Assembly (NCBI GenBank): GCA_014058105.1
Contig: JACGCM010000655.1
Location: forward strand, 2,192,501-2,256,500
Direction of reading: 5' to 3'
DNA from: Kingdonia uniflora
Lineage: Eukaryota; Streptophyta; Magnoliopsida; Ranunculales; Circaeasteraceae
DNA length: 64,000 bases
A program made the position numbers and the translations under genes. The notes beneath the pieces were generated by a model. It searched no databases. It was not told where the DNA came from and saw only the letters and a program-made list of their open reading frames with translations. Shown one piece after another: positions 51,249 through 62,419 of this stretch (position 1 is the stretch's first letter; every line of letters begins with the position of its first letter).

Positions 51249-51975
51249 GGGATCCGGTGTTTGATGAGGCCGGCTTCTGGATCGATACAGTGCCGAAGGA
51301 AGTACTAGATCTGGCTGGGGAGGATTTAGCGGTTAGCAAGATAGAATCAGAGATCCGGGAGCAGGAGCTAGATAAGAGCAATCATAAACTCGCGAAGACG
51401 GAGAGGGAGCTCAAGCTAGCTAAGAGAAGGAAAGCGTATTATGCTAAGAAGAGTAAGACTAGCTTTCCAATCCAAGCTGGAAGCGAGCTTCTGTATTAAG
51501 CAACCTAGCTACCTAGAGGACGAGAGATTACCTACCCTAGACCGATGAGACCGATGAGTGCGTAGATAGAGAAGGGGAGGAAGTGCTTTTGAGAGAAGAT
51601 CGGGTTCTCCGTACGCAAGTCTGCCACGGGACTCGGGACACATGGAATGGATGCACCTTGATCTATAGACGAGACTGAATGAAGCCTAGCGGAGAACTCC
51701 GGGAGATGACTTGCGTACGGAGATCGATCAATGAGAGCCAGATGATTCCCGCTACTGGACTTGCGTACGGAGACCTGTGTTTTCCGAGACTACGATGGTA
51801 CGGAAATGAAAGAAAAGAGCTGCGAACTTGCGTACTTTTTGTTGAAAAGGTATAGCAAGCTGCGGCGAAGGTCGAGCAAGAACACACTGCGGTGAAGGTA
51901 GAGCAAGCGGTGTGTTCGAGTCACAGCAACGCCTTTAAAACACGAAGAACAATAAGGAAAGCAACCCTAACCCAA

Positions 51976-52107
51976 CCTGATCACTGCCTATGGCTTGAGT
52001 TTATGGGTTCCGTGTACGCAAGTCTGGTAATAGCCTCGTAGCCTGATCACTGCCTATGGCTTGAGTTTATGGGTTCCGCGTACGCAAGTCTGGTAATAGC
52101 CTCGTAG
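51976..52107 (+). repeat. 66-bp tandem duplication containing the 9-bp unit
   Basis: Copies at 51976-52041 and 52042-52107 differ by one base, in the base just before the 9-bp unit (TGTACGCAAGT against CGTACGCAAGT). The duplication therefore postdates the insertion, and the single change fits a C-to-T transition in one copy. Confidence 0.93.
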
Positions 52108-52568
52108 ATAGAACTGACTACCTTTCTCTATGCTTCACTGCTTCTTTTTTTTGGTTGAACATGAGTTTTTATCTCTCCGTACGCAAGTTTCGCGCTATGG
52201 CTTAAGCTTGCTTGCCTTCGCTATCCTTCTTCTTTTCTTTCATGCTTCTTTTTTTTTCTAGAGATCATGTGAACCCGAAAAACCTCAGGTTGGTCTAGCC
52301 ACGATCTCTATTGAACCGAAACCTCAGGTTGGTCTAGCCATGATCTCTATATGATTGAAGAAAGCAGCCCTAAACTACTCTGGCTAAGAAAGTGAGAAAT
52401 AGGGACCTAGACCGCGCAACCGGTGCCCGAGTGCTTTGATCCTAATGAGTCGATAGTTGAGCCTCTTAAAAAAGGGGGAATCCACTTTCGGTTCAAACTA
52501 GCACATACACCTATGCCTTTGTGGACTCATCATCCATGTCTGATCTAAGCTTCTGACTCACCGATTCC

Positions 52569-52638
52569 ATGAGTCCTATTGTCCCTATGAGTCCTATTGT
52601 TCCCATGAGTCCTATTGTCCCTATGAGTCCTATTGTCC
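52569..52638 (+). repeat. 18-bp tandem repeat, four copies
   Basis: ATGAGTCCTATTGTCCCT and close variants repeat four times head to tail. The third copy has TTCCC for TCCCT. Confidence 0.88.
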
Positions 52639-55600
52639 TCAGCCTCGCTCCAAGCGCGTAACTCTAGCTGGTGTCATCTTTGTCCTACCCCTAAACGTTT
52701 CCTCTTTTAAACTACTAAACTCGCGCAAGACAAGAGAAGGCAAGACAAGCGCTCCAAAAAATAGCTACAGAGAGCCCCGTTCTCTACCACTTTTGTGTCA
52801 GCAGTTCTTTTTCTGTCTGGTCCATATTTTAGGAGATAAACCGGGCCTCGCTTTTGAATCTCTTGGCTTTCGCTTTTTTTTAGCCTCGCTTTTGAATCTC
52901 TTGGCTTTCCCTTAGGAGACCCTTATAGACAGTCTTTCAACGCAGGTTTTATCCAACGTAGTTTGGAGAGCTTTCTTATTTCTTTTAAAGACGCAATAGG
53001 CCTTTTAAAAGGGGAGCTTTCTAGCCAACTACTTGCGTACGGAGACCCATAGCTCGTAAGAAACTTTAGCCCTAAAAAAACAATTGAAGAGGCCTTAGGG
53101 ATGTGCTGCAGCAAGAACCTAGATTTCATGCATAAATTAAAGGTCTATCTTTCTTAACTCACACCTAAACGCACCCTATAGGACAGGACTTTCGTAGTTT
53201 GTAGTTTGGGGACCAATCTCTTCCTAAACAAAGCCTGCCGCTAAACTACAAAAAGCTAGGGTTTCTTTCGTAGTCTTAGAGCGCCTTCGCTAACGTGCTG
53301 GTCCGTTGTACAGCGCGAATGGTCCACCTTCGCTAAAAAGACTAAAAAGATAAAAAAGAGGAGTTTAGACAGCGCGATATCCTGGTTCTCCTTTAGCTTT
53401 AGTGTAGTTAGAGGCGCCTGCAAACTACTCTCTAACTACTTTTAAAAGACCCCGCTAATGGCAGCTCTTTTCCTTAGTGTTTTTTTTCCAAACCCTTTTC
53501 CTTTCTATTAGAGCGAGGTCAGAAAAGAACCACCAACAAAAGTGGTAGTTTAGGTAGTTTAGCCGCAGAAAGAAAATGGCCACTCCGACCTTCTCAACTA
53601 CGAACAAGAGCCGTTATGTCCAAAAAGCGAAATATGCAGAAAAGAATCAACCCATAACTTGCGTACGCGAAAACCCACTCAACTCTTTTCAAAAAAAAAC
53701 CCTAATCAAGTAGTTTAGCAACATAAAAAATATACATTACGCGCAAAAATATACATTACGTTGAATCAACCCATAGACCAAAACCCACTCGCCGTACGCA
53801 AGTCTAAAACTACGCTGCTTTCGCTATGAGCGTCATTGAAGGAAGGGGTATGCGTGGTACAGTATTTTCGTGTCCTTGAAATTGCGCCTGCAGGTAATGG
53901 TAGTAGGGGATAGGCTCAGGCCGCCAGGGTCTCAACTTGTTGCTGAGCGACTTCTAGCGACTCACGAAAGCTTCCTCTAAAAAAAACAAGACGGATTTGA
54001 AAACAGCTAGGCCCTTTTCAAAGCAAAGAGAGATTCAATGGCATGGCTTCAACGGTAGTGTGGTAATCTTGAGTTGGCTAATGTCTATAGGTACGACGAT
54101 ATTGAGATAGTGGTCCCTACCAATGCTTTGACGCTGTGAGCTTACAACGCTTTTTCAAAGGGGCCTAAACCAAACCCCCCCAAAAAAACAGCCACTATGA
54201 CTTCTCCTTTCAGCGGGAAACAGCCACTACGACTTCTACGCCTTCTCCTTTCGGCGGGGCTTTTGGTCTCTTCCAACTTGGCCTCGCCCGGAGCAAGGAC
54301 ATAGCAAGTGAATGACCTTCCTTTCCTAACTGGGTCGGTTTCAGAACTTGCGTACGGTGTCCAAAAAGCTTTCTTTCTTCAATAGCGACGGCAGCACACC
54401 CCTTAGACATAGCGACATCGCTAAAAAGTAGTTTGTAGTTTAGGGGAGTTTTTTTTTACCGAAGGGCTACAAAGAGGTTTCGTTCCTACTTGCGTACGGG
54501 GAAGAAAGAGTAAAAAGGTAGCCGGATTAAAGAAAATGAAAGACAAAGGAAAAGAGGCCTGCGAGTCTTTGTAATGTCTATAGCTATAGAAAGCGGCCCT
54601 ACAGGGAAGCATCGGCGAAGAACTGGCCTCGAAGTAGGTGAAAAAGCCAAGGACGTGCGTCTGTCTATAAAGGACCAGCAAGAAAGAAGATGCCTTTAGA
54701 CGGGTAGCTAGAATCTTGGATGTAGGCGAGATCGGCCAAGTGGAGTCGGACGAGTCTCGCTAGCTCGGTCTTCTCTCTTTTTTTTTTACCACCAGGAGTG
54801 TGCTTTTGGGTGGGCTGGACTTGAGACGTTGGTTTGAAACAAGAACCCATCTCTTTCGGCAACAAGAAACCATCTCTTTTGGCAACAAGAACCCATCTCT
54901 AGCAGTAGTTAGAGGCGTAGGCAGGTTGAACATAGTGGGCTATTTGAACATAGTAGGCTATCGCCGAGTATCAGCTGCTTCTAAACTACGGACCTTAGCG
55001 CCTGCGATCATTTTTTAAAGGACTGGACACTAGAACTAGAGATTCACTACTAGCCATTCCTTTAAAAGTAGCTAGAGATTCACTACTCTTTTGAAAGCCA
55101 AGACGTGCCCTAAAACACAGCTACAAAAAAGCGAAATCAAACGGCACTAGTTGTACTTGCGTACGCCGTAATGTATATTTTAGGCAACCACAAGTCGACG
55201 AGCCGATAGGCGAAGAACCACACTGGAAAGCCAGATAAAGACATAACCGGCAAGAAATCTTACGAGGCTAGTTGTACTTGCGTACGCCGTAATGTATATT
55301 TTAGGCAACCACAAGTCGACGAGCCAATAGGCGAAGAAACGCACTCGAAAGCCAAGACGTGCCTTAAAAAAAGCGAAATCTTACGTAGTGGTAATGTTTA
55401 TAGTGGTCGTTTTAAAAGCAACAAAAATAGGCGAAGAAACGCACTGGAAAGCCAACACGTGTAGATTTGAAGGACTCACTGTTTTAAATAGGGAGGACTA
55501 CCAATATAGACATTACAAGGATCCTTCGCTATTTATGCCAAAATAGACATTACGGAGAAAGAATAAGGAAGCGAACTCTATGCACTCTACCGGAGGGACA

Positions 55601-56049
55601 GAGAAGGAGACTATGGACGGCACTCTACTGGAGGAATAAGGAAGCGAGCTCTATGCACTCGACCGGAGGTAGTTATAAAAAAAGGTGGTTAAAAAACGGA
55701 GGTTAGAGCAGAGAATAGAAATAGAAAGAAAGTAGTTGTAGTTTGGAAGCTTGCTAAAGCTAGTAGAGCGAACACTAGTTGTACTTGCGTACGCCGTAAT
55801 GTATATTTTAGGCAACTACAAGTGGGAGCCGTAGTTTAGGATCCTATTTAAAAAAGATTAGAAGAAGGTAGCCTTTCGTAGTTTAGTGGCACAGAGGTGT
55901 TTTCCAAAGGCTTTAGCGACGGAGTTTTAAAAGGGTTAAAGGCGGATTAAAGACAAACAGCAGAGTAGTTGTAGTTTAGAGACCGATGGATGTAGTTTGT
56001 AGTTTGGAGTGAAAAGCCTAAGAACGCAGCGGTGTGCTAGCGAACACCT

Positions 56050-56100
56050 CGGATAAATAGTGGATGATGGAAAATAGGATCCAAACTACAAACTACGTAA
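56050..56100 (+). repeat. 51-bp repeat shared with 10303-10353
   Basis: It is identical to the earlier copy in the same orientation, 45.7 kb away, and flanking sequence diverges at both ends. It is long enough to support occasional recombination in a plant mitochondrion. Confidence 0.9.
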
Positions 56101-57514
56101 AGGCATAACGGGTGTCCAAACTACAAACTCTAATCCACTGTAGGAGTTAAATAAAGCTCCGGTAACCCTAGAGGATCCTTAAGGAAAAGAGCCAGAGTCA
56201 GTAAAAGAATAGTGAAAAAAGAATAGTGGTAGTTGTTTTTTTTTTCTAGGATCCTAAACTACGTAAGTCTACTGTATATAGAAGGATTTGTCTATAGATA
56301 AGGGTTAGGCTTGTAGGGGGCCAAGTTTTTTCGTAGCGGTCATGTACATAGCCATTGGTTTCAATCCATTGCTGGCATGTCTTTTTTTAGACTTCTTAGC
56401 TGCTATAGGATCTATAGGATAGAGTGACTGAAAGAAGCTGGGGTGTGTTGTGGAGCAAAAGCAAAAGCACGGGCAAATTCTTTTGCCTACTTAGCAGGAG
56501 CATATTTTAAAACAGGCTTTCTAAACTACGTGCTGGTCCGGTGCTCCAAACAATTGGACATTTCCATTTCTAGTAGCGCTTTTGACTCAAGCAAGACATA
56601 GCCCTCTGGTGGGTCCTTATAGCGCCTATAATCTTTGCCTACGCAAGAATCACTATCACTTGCGTACGGCGCAACTACAACTCTTTTTTTAGCGCTTGGA
56701 ACCTGTTTATAAAGATCTCAAGGCATTTGACCTTTGTCTTTAGTGCCGGAGAACGAGGAAAGAAAGTTCTAGGTCTAAACTATTGCCTTCTCCGTACGCA
56801 AGTTTTAAAGCCCTCCTTTCCCAACTGGAACATATTGATAAACCTCTAAAAAACCCCATCATAGTGCGGACTCTCCGAACTCCATACCTCTATTCTTTGC
56901 TTTGACCAGAATCATCCCAAGCCGCTATTTCGAGTTTTTTTACCAGCTACGGCTACAATGTTTAGGACCCCGCCTCTAACTACTCCGTGTCAGTCCTGCG
57001 GATGCGGGCAAGTAGTTAGAGGCAAGATATGCGTGTCTCCAAGCGCTTAGCAAGATAGGGATCCTTAGGACGTGGGTCTACGTACGCAAGTGGCGCAAAA
57101 AAACCCTACCCTGGGAAGAAAGCAAAGGCCAGAGTCACCAGGCAAATTTAATAGCTCCAAAGCCGCCCTTTAGCAAAAACAAGGTCCACTATCCTCCAAC
57201 AAAAGGAGGGCTGGCTTTCGCAGGCTAGGAACTATTGCTAGGATCCTTGCTCCAAAAGCTTTCTTAATTTAGAGTTTCTCCGTACGCAAGTTTTGCTAAT
57301 GGTTGCCCACTAGTGACTACTTGCTAGTAGTTTAGAGTACCTTTTTGGTTTCGTGCTGAGCCTCAGGTTAGCGCCGCCAGGCAGCTTAGGGCAAGTCTTT
57401 AAGAATAACCTACCTCACTCATGCTCTAAGCAAAAATAGCGACCATATCCAAAACACACCCCAGTCCTCTTTTCTTCTTTTGCAACTAGACTTCTCCCTA
57501 TTTTTTTATCTAGC

Positions 57515-57727
57515 TTGGGGTCAAAAAAGCAATCGCTCCAGCAAGAAAAAATTCTTGTATTTCGCCATATAGGTTATGAGCTTGAAGTTAGACAAAGCCG
57601 CTACCAAATAAGCAAGGGCGACTGTCTACTCACGGCATCACAGGCTCCTCTTGCTGCTCCTATAGTATGCGAAAGAAGCCGCGCGTCCGTGTGTCCAAAG
57701 TTTAGCGCACGAAAGACTCTACTATGA
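57515..57727 (+). CDS. Hypothetical 70-codon open frame
   Basis: The frame reads QSLQQEKILVFRHIGYELEV, then RQSRYQISKGDCLLTASQAP, and is free of dispersed units. There is no recognised family, no membrane span and no ATG context that helps. It could be coding DNA captured from elsewhere. Confidence 0.2.
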   Translation: MGSKKQSLQQEKILVFRHIGYELEVRQSRYQISKGDCLLTASQAPLAAPIVCERSRASVCPKFSARKTLL

Positions 57728-58513
57728 AGTGAGCGCTATGAGGCCTGCCGCACTAGGTCCCACAGGCTGATCCCCCCCTTGCTAGGGCCCCTATGTTGCC
57801 ACTTTCCGTACGGCAGACTCTACTCAAGAATGGGCTATAGAAAGCAAAGCTACACTATAGACACGACCGCTACGCTATAGAATATAGAAAGCAAAGCTAC
57901 ACTATAGACATGACCGCTACTTTTTTTAGAAAAGGCGCGTTTTGCTTTCAAACTACGTGCCGGGGCTTCAAAAGCGTGAAATCTCATTCTTTACGCGCAC
58001 GCAAGTCTAAAGAAAAGGGGTATAGCATTTTAAAGGGGAAGCGTTCATGGTTGATTCGTCATTGGCACGCCGCTGTGTAGGATGCAACTCTCTTCCAGCG
58101 ATAGCTAGTGGGTTTCTCTAAAGCAAGATTTCAATCTCGAAAAAGTAGTAGTTTAGAAACGGGCATAGGTTTCTTTCCACCAGGAGTCTTTGCTCGCGTC
58201 GTCTAAACTACCTTTGTGTAAGGATCGGTAGAGACTAAGCGTTGTTGATGAAGAATCGCACTATAGCATCCTAAAAAAAGAGTTTCGGTTCGGCCTGCTA
58301 GACCCGAAGCCTTGCTCTAATAAAAAGGAGCTTAGGCTGGGATTTGCTAGTGAAAAGCGTAGAAGGTAAAAAGCAAGGCGATTTAAAAGAGTCACAAAGC
58401 GCCGTAGAGGAGTCGCCACTAGAAGGACTATAGGGATAGGGAACTACTAGCTAGCGAGGATTTGACTAGCTAGCGAGGATCGCGGTCGGGGCCTCTTTTG
58501 TCTCTTTTCATAG

Positions 58514-58738
58514 GCAGGCGCCGTTTGTCCTGGCTGCGCTAAAGGTTTAGGGCTAAGTAGTGAGGTTACCCAAGAAAGAGCACATGCTCTAGCCGCTCAA
58601 TGCCACGAACTCTATCTGATCTGGAAAGGTGGAATGACTTCAAGATCGTGGTTACCTATTCACTCAGCTATGATGACCGCAGGCATAAAGCTTTCCGCTG
58701 CTAGTGTGTTGCAGGCGCCCGTGCCAAGTTCGAAATAG
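58514..58738 (+). CDS. Open frame of unknown family in repeat-poor island
   Basis: The frame is open between TAG at 58511 and TAG at 58736, without an early ATG. It reads SSEVTQERAHALAAQCHELY, LIWKGGMTSRSWLPIHSAMM, then TAGIK, which looks like genuine protein. None of the dispersed units interrupt it. It may be a broken exon or captured gene. It lies just upstream of the minus-strand frame 58821-59186, so the two face each other. Confidence 0.3.
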   Translation, partial: AGAVCPGCAKGLGLSSEVTQERAHALAAQCHELYLIWKGGMTSRSWLPIHSAMMTAGIKLSAASVLQAPVPSSK

Positions 58739-58807
58739 TGACAATCTTTCTTTGAAAATAAAAGGTTAACTTCCCCAGTTTATAATTAGAGAATTCTCCC
58801 GTAGACT

Positions 58808-58863
58808 GACCGCTCTCTTTTCATATGGGTCTGTACTGCTCTCTTTTCATACGGGTCTGTAGA
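58808..58863 (+). repeat. 28-bp tandem duplication in the island
   Basis: CTGCTCTCTTTTCATACGGG followed by TCTGTA occurs twice with two mismatches, covering the 3' end of the minus-strand open frame. Confidence 0.8.
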
Positions 58864-59186
58864 GATGAGGTCCTGTTAACGTAAGGGTGTCGTATACGCC
58901 TCCCCAGGGAAATCCTTCTGTTTACGTTCACCCAAGTCCTAAGACTGAAGACTTCATTTAGGGGCCCATTGACCCAGTTGCGAATTCGTTCATTCTCCCT
59001 GTTTTTATTCAGGAGATCTTGGCTTACTAGACTATCGTTTTCGTTAGCTCGCTTGAAGCTCCAGGCCCTAGACGAAATCCAGGTTTCAATATAGACAAAA
59101 GGAAAAATAAGGAAAAGACAACACGCGCACATGAGAGGTTTGAACGAAGAGGGAAAGCGCCGAAGACAGGAAAAAGCCTTGCTCAA
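58821..59186 (-). CDS. 121-codon open frame, family unknown
   Basis: This is one of the longest open frames in the window and contains no dispersed unit. An N-terminal hydrophobic stretch (CACCLFLIFPFVYI, residues about 20-35) could be a membrane span. It is followed by a charged region (FKRANENDSLVSQDLLNKNR) and a tail RTWVNVNRRISLGRRIRHPY. It begins at a TTG two codons after a TAG, so a true start is not evident and it may be truncated. I considered the mitochondrial ccm, rps, sdh, mttB and atp genes and matR from memory and saw no match. Confidence 0.35.
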   Translation of the reverse strand: MSKAFSCLRRFPSSFKPLMCACCLFLIFPFVYIETWISSRAWSFKRANENDSLVSQDLLNKNRENERIRNWVNGPLNEVFSLRTWVNVNRRISLGRRIRHPYVNRTSSLQTRMKREQYRPI

Positions 59187-59230
59187 GAGCTAGTGAATGA
59201 GAAGTGGAAGCCCGCCTATATTACTCCGTA

Positions 59231-60866
59231 GCGGGAAAAACTGGCGAAAAAAAAACAAGTTCTTTTCCCAAGGATCCTTGGACTCTTTGTCATGAAGTTG
59301 GACTAAGCAGTTTGGACTAAGTTCGACTAGGTGAAGATGGCGCTATGATCAAGAAAGCAAAGAAAGTCACCGGCGAGAATCCACAAGATTATAGAAAAGG
59401 AGCGCTTCTGAACCTTTAGAGCGTTGAGGCGTCGTTATCTTGCTAATTCTGAACCTTTAGAGCGTTGAGGCGTCGTTATCTTGCTAAATGAGGATGGGGA
59501 TCTATATGTTTGTCATGTGCCCTTAAGCCACAGCTATAGTGATTGCCCCCGAGTAGCCGCTAACTATGCGCCATAGTCTAGTAAGCCAAGATCTCCAAAC
59601 TTCAGCCTTTAGACCTCGGTTTGTCTTTGGATCGGCCGCCCACTATTGGTTAAAGGCTCTCGTCCGACCGGACTGACGAAAACTCAGGCTCCTCGGCGGT
59701 AAAGGGCCCAGCAAGAAATCAGTAAGCTTCTTTTCATATCGGTTAGCAACTTCTATAGGTTTCGGCCGATCTCAGAGACGCTATAGACCTCGGTAGCTCG
59801 GCTCATAACCTATATGGCAAAATAAAGGTTTCTTTCTAAAAAAAGGCGTTCACCATTCTTTTTTTGAAAGCTTCTATATACATTACAAGGATCCTAAACT
59901 ACCACCTCCAAAACACAAGACATTTCGGATAGTAGGTAGCTTACGTTGGTAGTTTAGAGGCGGCCTTCTAAACTACTAACTGACGCTAGGATCCTTGCTA
60001 TCCCTCCTTTAGCTAGCCTCCCCTTTTTAAACCTAACAGAATTTCACTCCAAACTACAAACTACAAAAAACAGCACACTCCGTACGCAAGTTAAGAAAGA
60101 AAAAAGGACACCCTACATTGACAAAAAAACCTTCGCCGATTTATCTTTAGTTTTCTAAAGCTATTTGTTTCGTACGCAAGTTAAAGAAATTTTTACACTT
60201 GCGTACTTTTTGTTGAAAATAGGTTGCGTTGCAAACTTTAGAAAACACCTCTAAGCTACTCTTTAATACTCTTTAATGCTCTTTAATACTTGAAGGGGCC
60301 CTTTGCTAGCCGTAAAAGAAACTATGGCTACCTATTTAGGGGTTGCTTTCGGCCTACTTCTAGATAATAGATATAGCCAACGAAAGACTATTCAAAGACT
60401 ATTCATAGACCTGTGCGAATCATAGACCTTGTGCGAACACCAAGTCGGAGAACTGCTGGCACGAAGCGTAAGCGACTCCATTCCAACGCACTATAGGTCT
60501 GCATTCCCCATAGCACGAAAGGTTTGAGCTGTGCGCCTATGAGGTGGGTAGCGATAGCAATAGCAAAAAAAAGCATGCAATTCTATGCCGAAGACGAAGC
60601 ACTACCATACCACTACTATAGACAGAACCGAACATAAACCATCCGCGAGAAGAGTAGAACATCCGCAAGAGTAGAAGACGTACGGTCGAAAACACACTCC
60701 TGCTTTCACTGTACGCAAGTTGGCTTTCTAGTGCAGTTCTTCAACTATAGGCTTTTTAAAACCACCTTGCTGGTCCGAAGACGTACGGTCTAAAACACAA
60801 ACACACTCCCGCTTTCACTGTACGCAAGTTGGCTTTCGTCAGACTATGCTATAGAAGAGATGCACT
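59231..60866. other. Spacer between island and trnW
   Basis: No gene seen. It includes a duplicated 45-bp block (TTCTGAACCTTTAGAGCGTT with a tail ending TATCTTGCTAA) near 59408 and 59450. It also has 9-bp units near 60080 and 60171 and the shortened variant ACTTGCGTACTTTTTGTTG near 60198, which recurs near 51829 and, as GCGTACTTTTTGTTG, near 42009. Confidence 0.6.
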
Positions 60867-60940
60867 CACGCTCTTTAGGATTTGAACCTAAGACCTTGGG
60901 TTTTGGAGACCCACGTTCTACCGAACTGAACTAAAAGCGC
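60867..60940 (-). tRNA. trnW-CCA: tRNA-Trp (CCA), plastid-like
   Basis: On the minus strand it starts GCGCTTTTAGTTCAGTTCGG and ends AGAGCGT plus discriminator G, 74 nt. The anticodon stem is TGGGT/ACCCA with loop CTCCAAA; the anticodon CCA complements 60904-60906. The T-arm is TTAGG/CCTAA with loop TTCAAAT. The sequence is very close to the plastid gene and fits the plastid-derived tRNA-Trp known from seed-plant mitochondria. A few changes (T at position 6 giving a T-G pair, AAGGTCTTAGG in the variable/T region) keep the fold. No dispersed unit interrupts it. Confidence 0.94.
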
Positions 60941-62184
60941 CTCTCTATTGCCGGGTGCGTCTCACACGTCTTCATATACATGATACAAGAAAGACCGAAC
61001 ATCTCTTTTCTTTAGGCCGGATCCTTCCTTTTATTAAAAATTGCATTTCCAAGGTATAGACATTATTACCACGTCTCATTTCCAAGGTCTTCATTGTAGG
61101 CATTGGTCTTCTAAGTAGGCATTTGCTTTCCTAGATGGAGTGAAGGATCCTTAAAGTAGTTAGAGGATCCTAGTTGCTTTTTAAATAGGTGTGTTGTTGG
61201 TCATCAACCCGACGCATTGGACTCTTTCGTCTCTTACCGTGCAGAAGAGATAAGGCAGATTCCGCCGACTATTCCTCACTAAGGGTAAGGGCCACTACGG
61301 CCTCTAGTAGTTAGGGGCCTTTTGTGCTTCTAAACTACCTTGCTGGGTAACATTTAAAGTACAGGGTTCCCCTTTTCTCTTACTACTTCTTGGCTTTGAA
61401 CTTGCGTACGCAGCTCTGCCTTTTCCAAACCTGGGCTACCTATGGATTCACCAAGTAGTTAGAAGCGGTTGCCAACTTTTACGTCATCGTTATCTTTCTC
61501 TAACTACTTTCCTCTTTTTAAAGTAGCAACCAACTTTCTGTTTTCCAAATCCTTAGTGCCAACTTTCTCATCTAGGTTTAAATCTTTAGTGCAAGGTTCT
61601 TTTCTTCAAATCCTACAGCAACTCCTACGTAGTTTAGAAAGCTAAATCCAGCCGAGGTATCTAGTGCAACACGCGCGCGTCTTCTAGAGATTGCGTAGTG
61701 GTAACTAGTAGTTAGAGCTCACACCTAAGCAACAAGGAGCTCTTTAAAAACATGTCTAGTTGGTAGCCGGTAGTTTGGAAGGATCCTCTTTTAAAATAGG
61801 ATCCTCGCTACCTCTTTTAAACGAGACTGACGCTATCTTTTTGAAACTAGCAGCAACTAGGCTTCTAAAAAAAGCATAGCGCATTCAGCGCAAAGTTTAG
61901 CGCCTTTTAAGTAGTTAGAGGGAAGAACCTCTAACTACTCCTGATGAAGAGCGTATTGAAGAAGCATAGTGTTTTGTTTTTGGGGCAACTAGTTGAAAAA
62001 GACACCCGTACCCATTGACAAGCGCCGAACTAAAGAGACACCCTAGACAAGCGCCGAACTAAACTATGTTGATAAGCGCAAGCGCCGAACGAAACACACC
62101 CGTAGGCTAGGCAACTCTCACTATTCTCGAGTTTTCAGGGGAGGGTTTTTTTTTTTTTAGGTATTGGGAGTAGTGTGCTTTAGA

Positions 62185-62335
62185 AGACACGTCACCGGTG
62201 TGCTATTGAGGAACTAGAAGACAAGTCACCGGTGTGTTGAAGACAAGTCACAGGATTTAGGAACTAGAAGAAAGACAAGTCACCGGTGCGTTCCTTTGAG
62301 GAACATAGAAAACAAGTCACTGGTGCGTTCCTTTA
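62185..62335 (+). repeat. Irregular repeats of ACAAGTCACCGGTG
   Basis: The string (GA)AGACAAGTCACCGGTGTGTT and variants occur five times, with GAGGAACTAGAA or GCGTTCCTTTGAGGAAC as spacers. Copies differ at single bases such as CACAGG and CACTGG. Confidence 0.85.
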
Positions 62336-62419
62336 GTCATTTCATAGCCAAGAATGAAAGGAAGTCTTGATAGGGTAGAGTCTATAGTAAGGAGCAATTC
62401 TTTTTTTAAAACACTGTCT

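Larger units (their letters stand above)
50879..51499 (+). pseudogene. dpo: Decayed B-family DNA polymerase, relic 2 (3' half)
   Basis: It is homologous to relic 1 from just after motif C to the end. It reads SIFIENPLPESEVSS, GKWKLE, APKSYSLEIKE, HKGPAKEHANAEWFKEQ, VEVE-stop-KFRVNWRNLTIS and then DTVPKEVLDLAGEDLAVSK with a lysine/glutamate-rich tail ending at 51499. Everything 5' of this, including motifs A to C, is absent. Damage includes a 19-bp tandem duplication (50909-50946), a one-base loss in the G-run near 51047, an in-frame TAG near 51153, and insertions at 50995, 51138 and 51238. Divergence from relic 1 suggests independent plasmid captures or an old duplication. Confidence 0.88.
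51500..58513. other. Repeat-mosaic spacer
   Basis: I find no gene that can be named. There is a 66-bp tandem duplication at 51976-52107, an 18-bp tandem repeat near 52569-52640 and three copies of a composite repeat between 55149 and 55800. The open frame at 57515-57727 (QSLQQEKILVFRHIGYELEV) has no recognised family. Confidence 0.55.
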
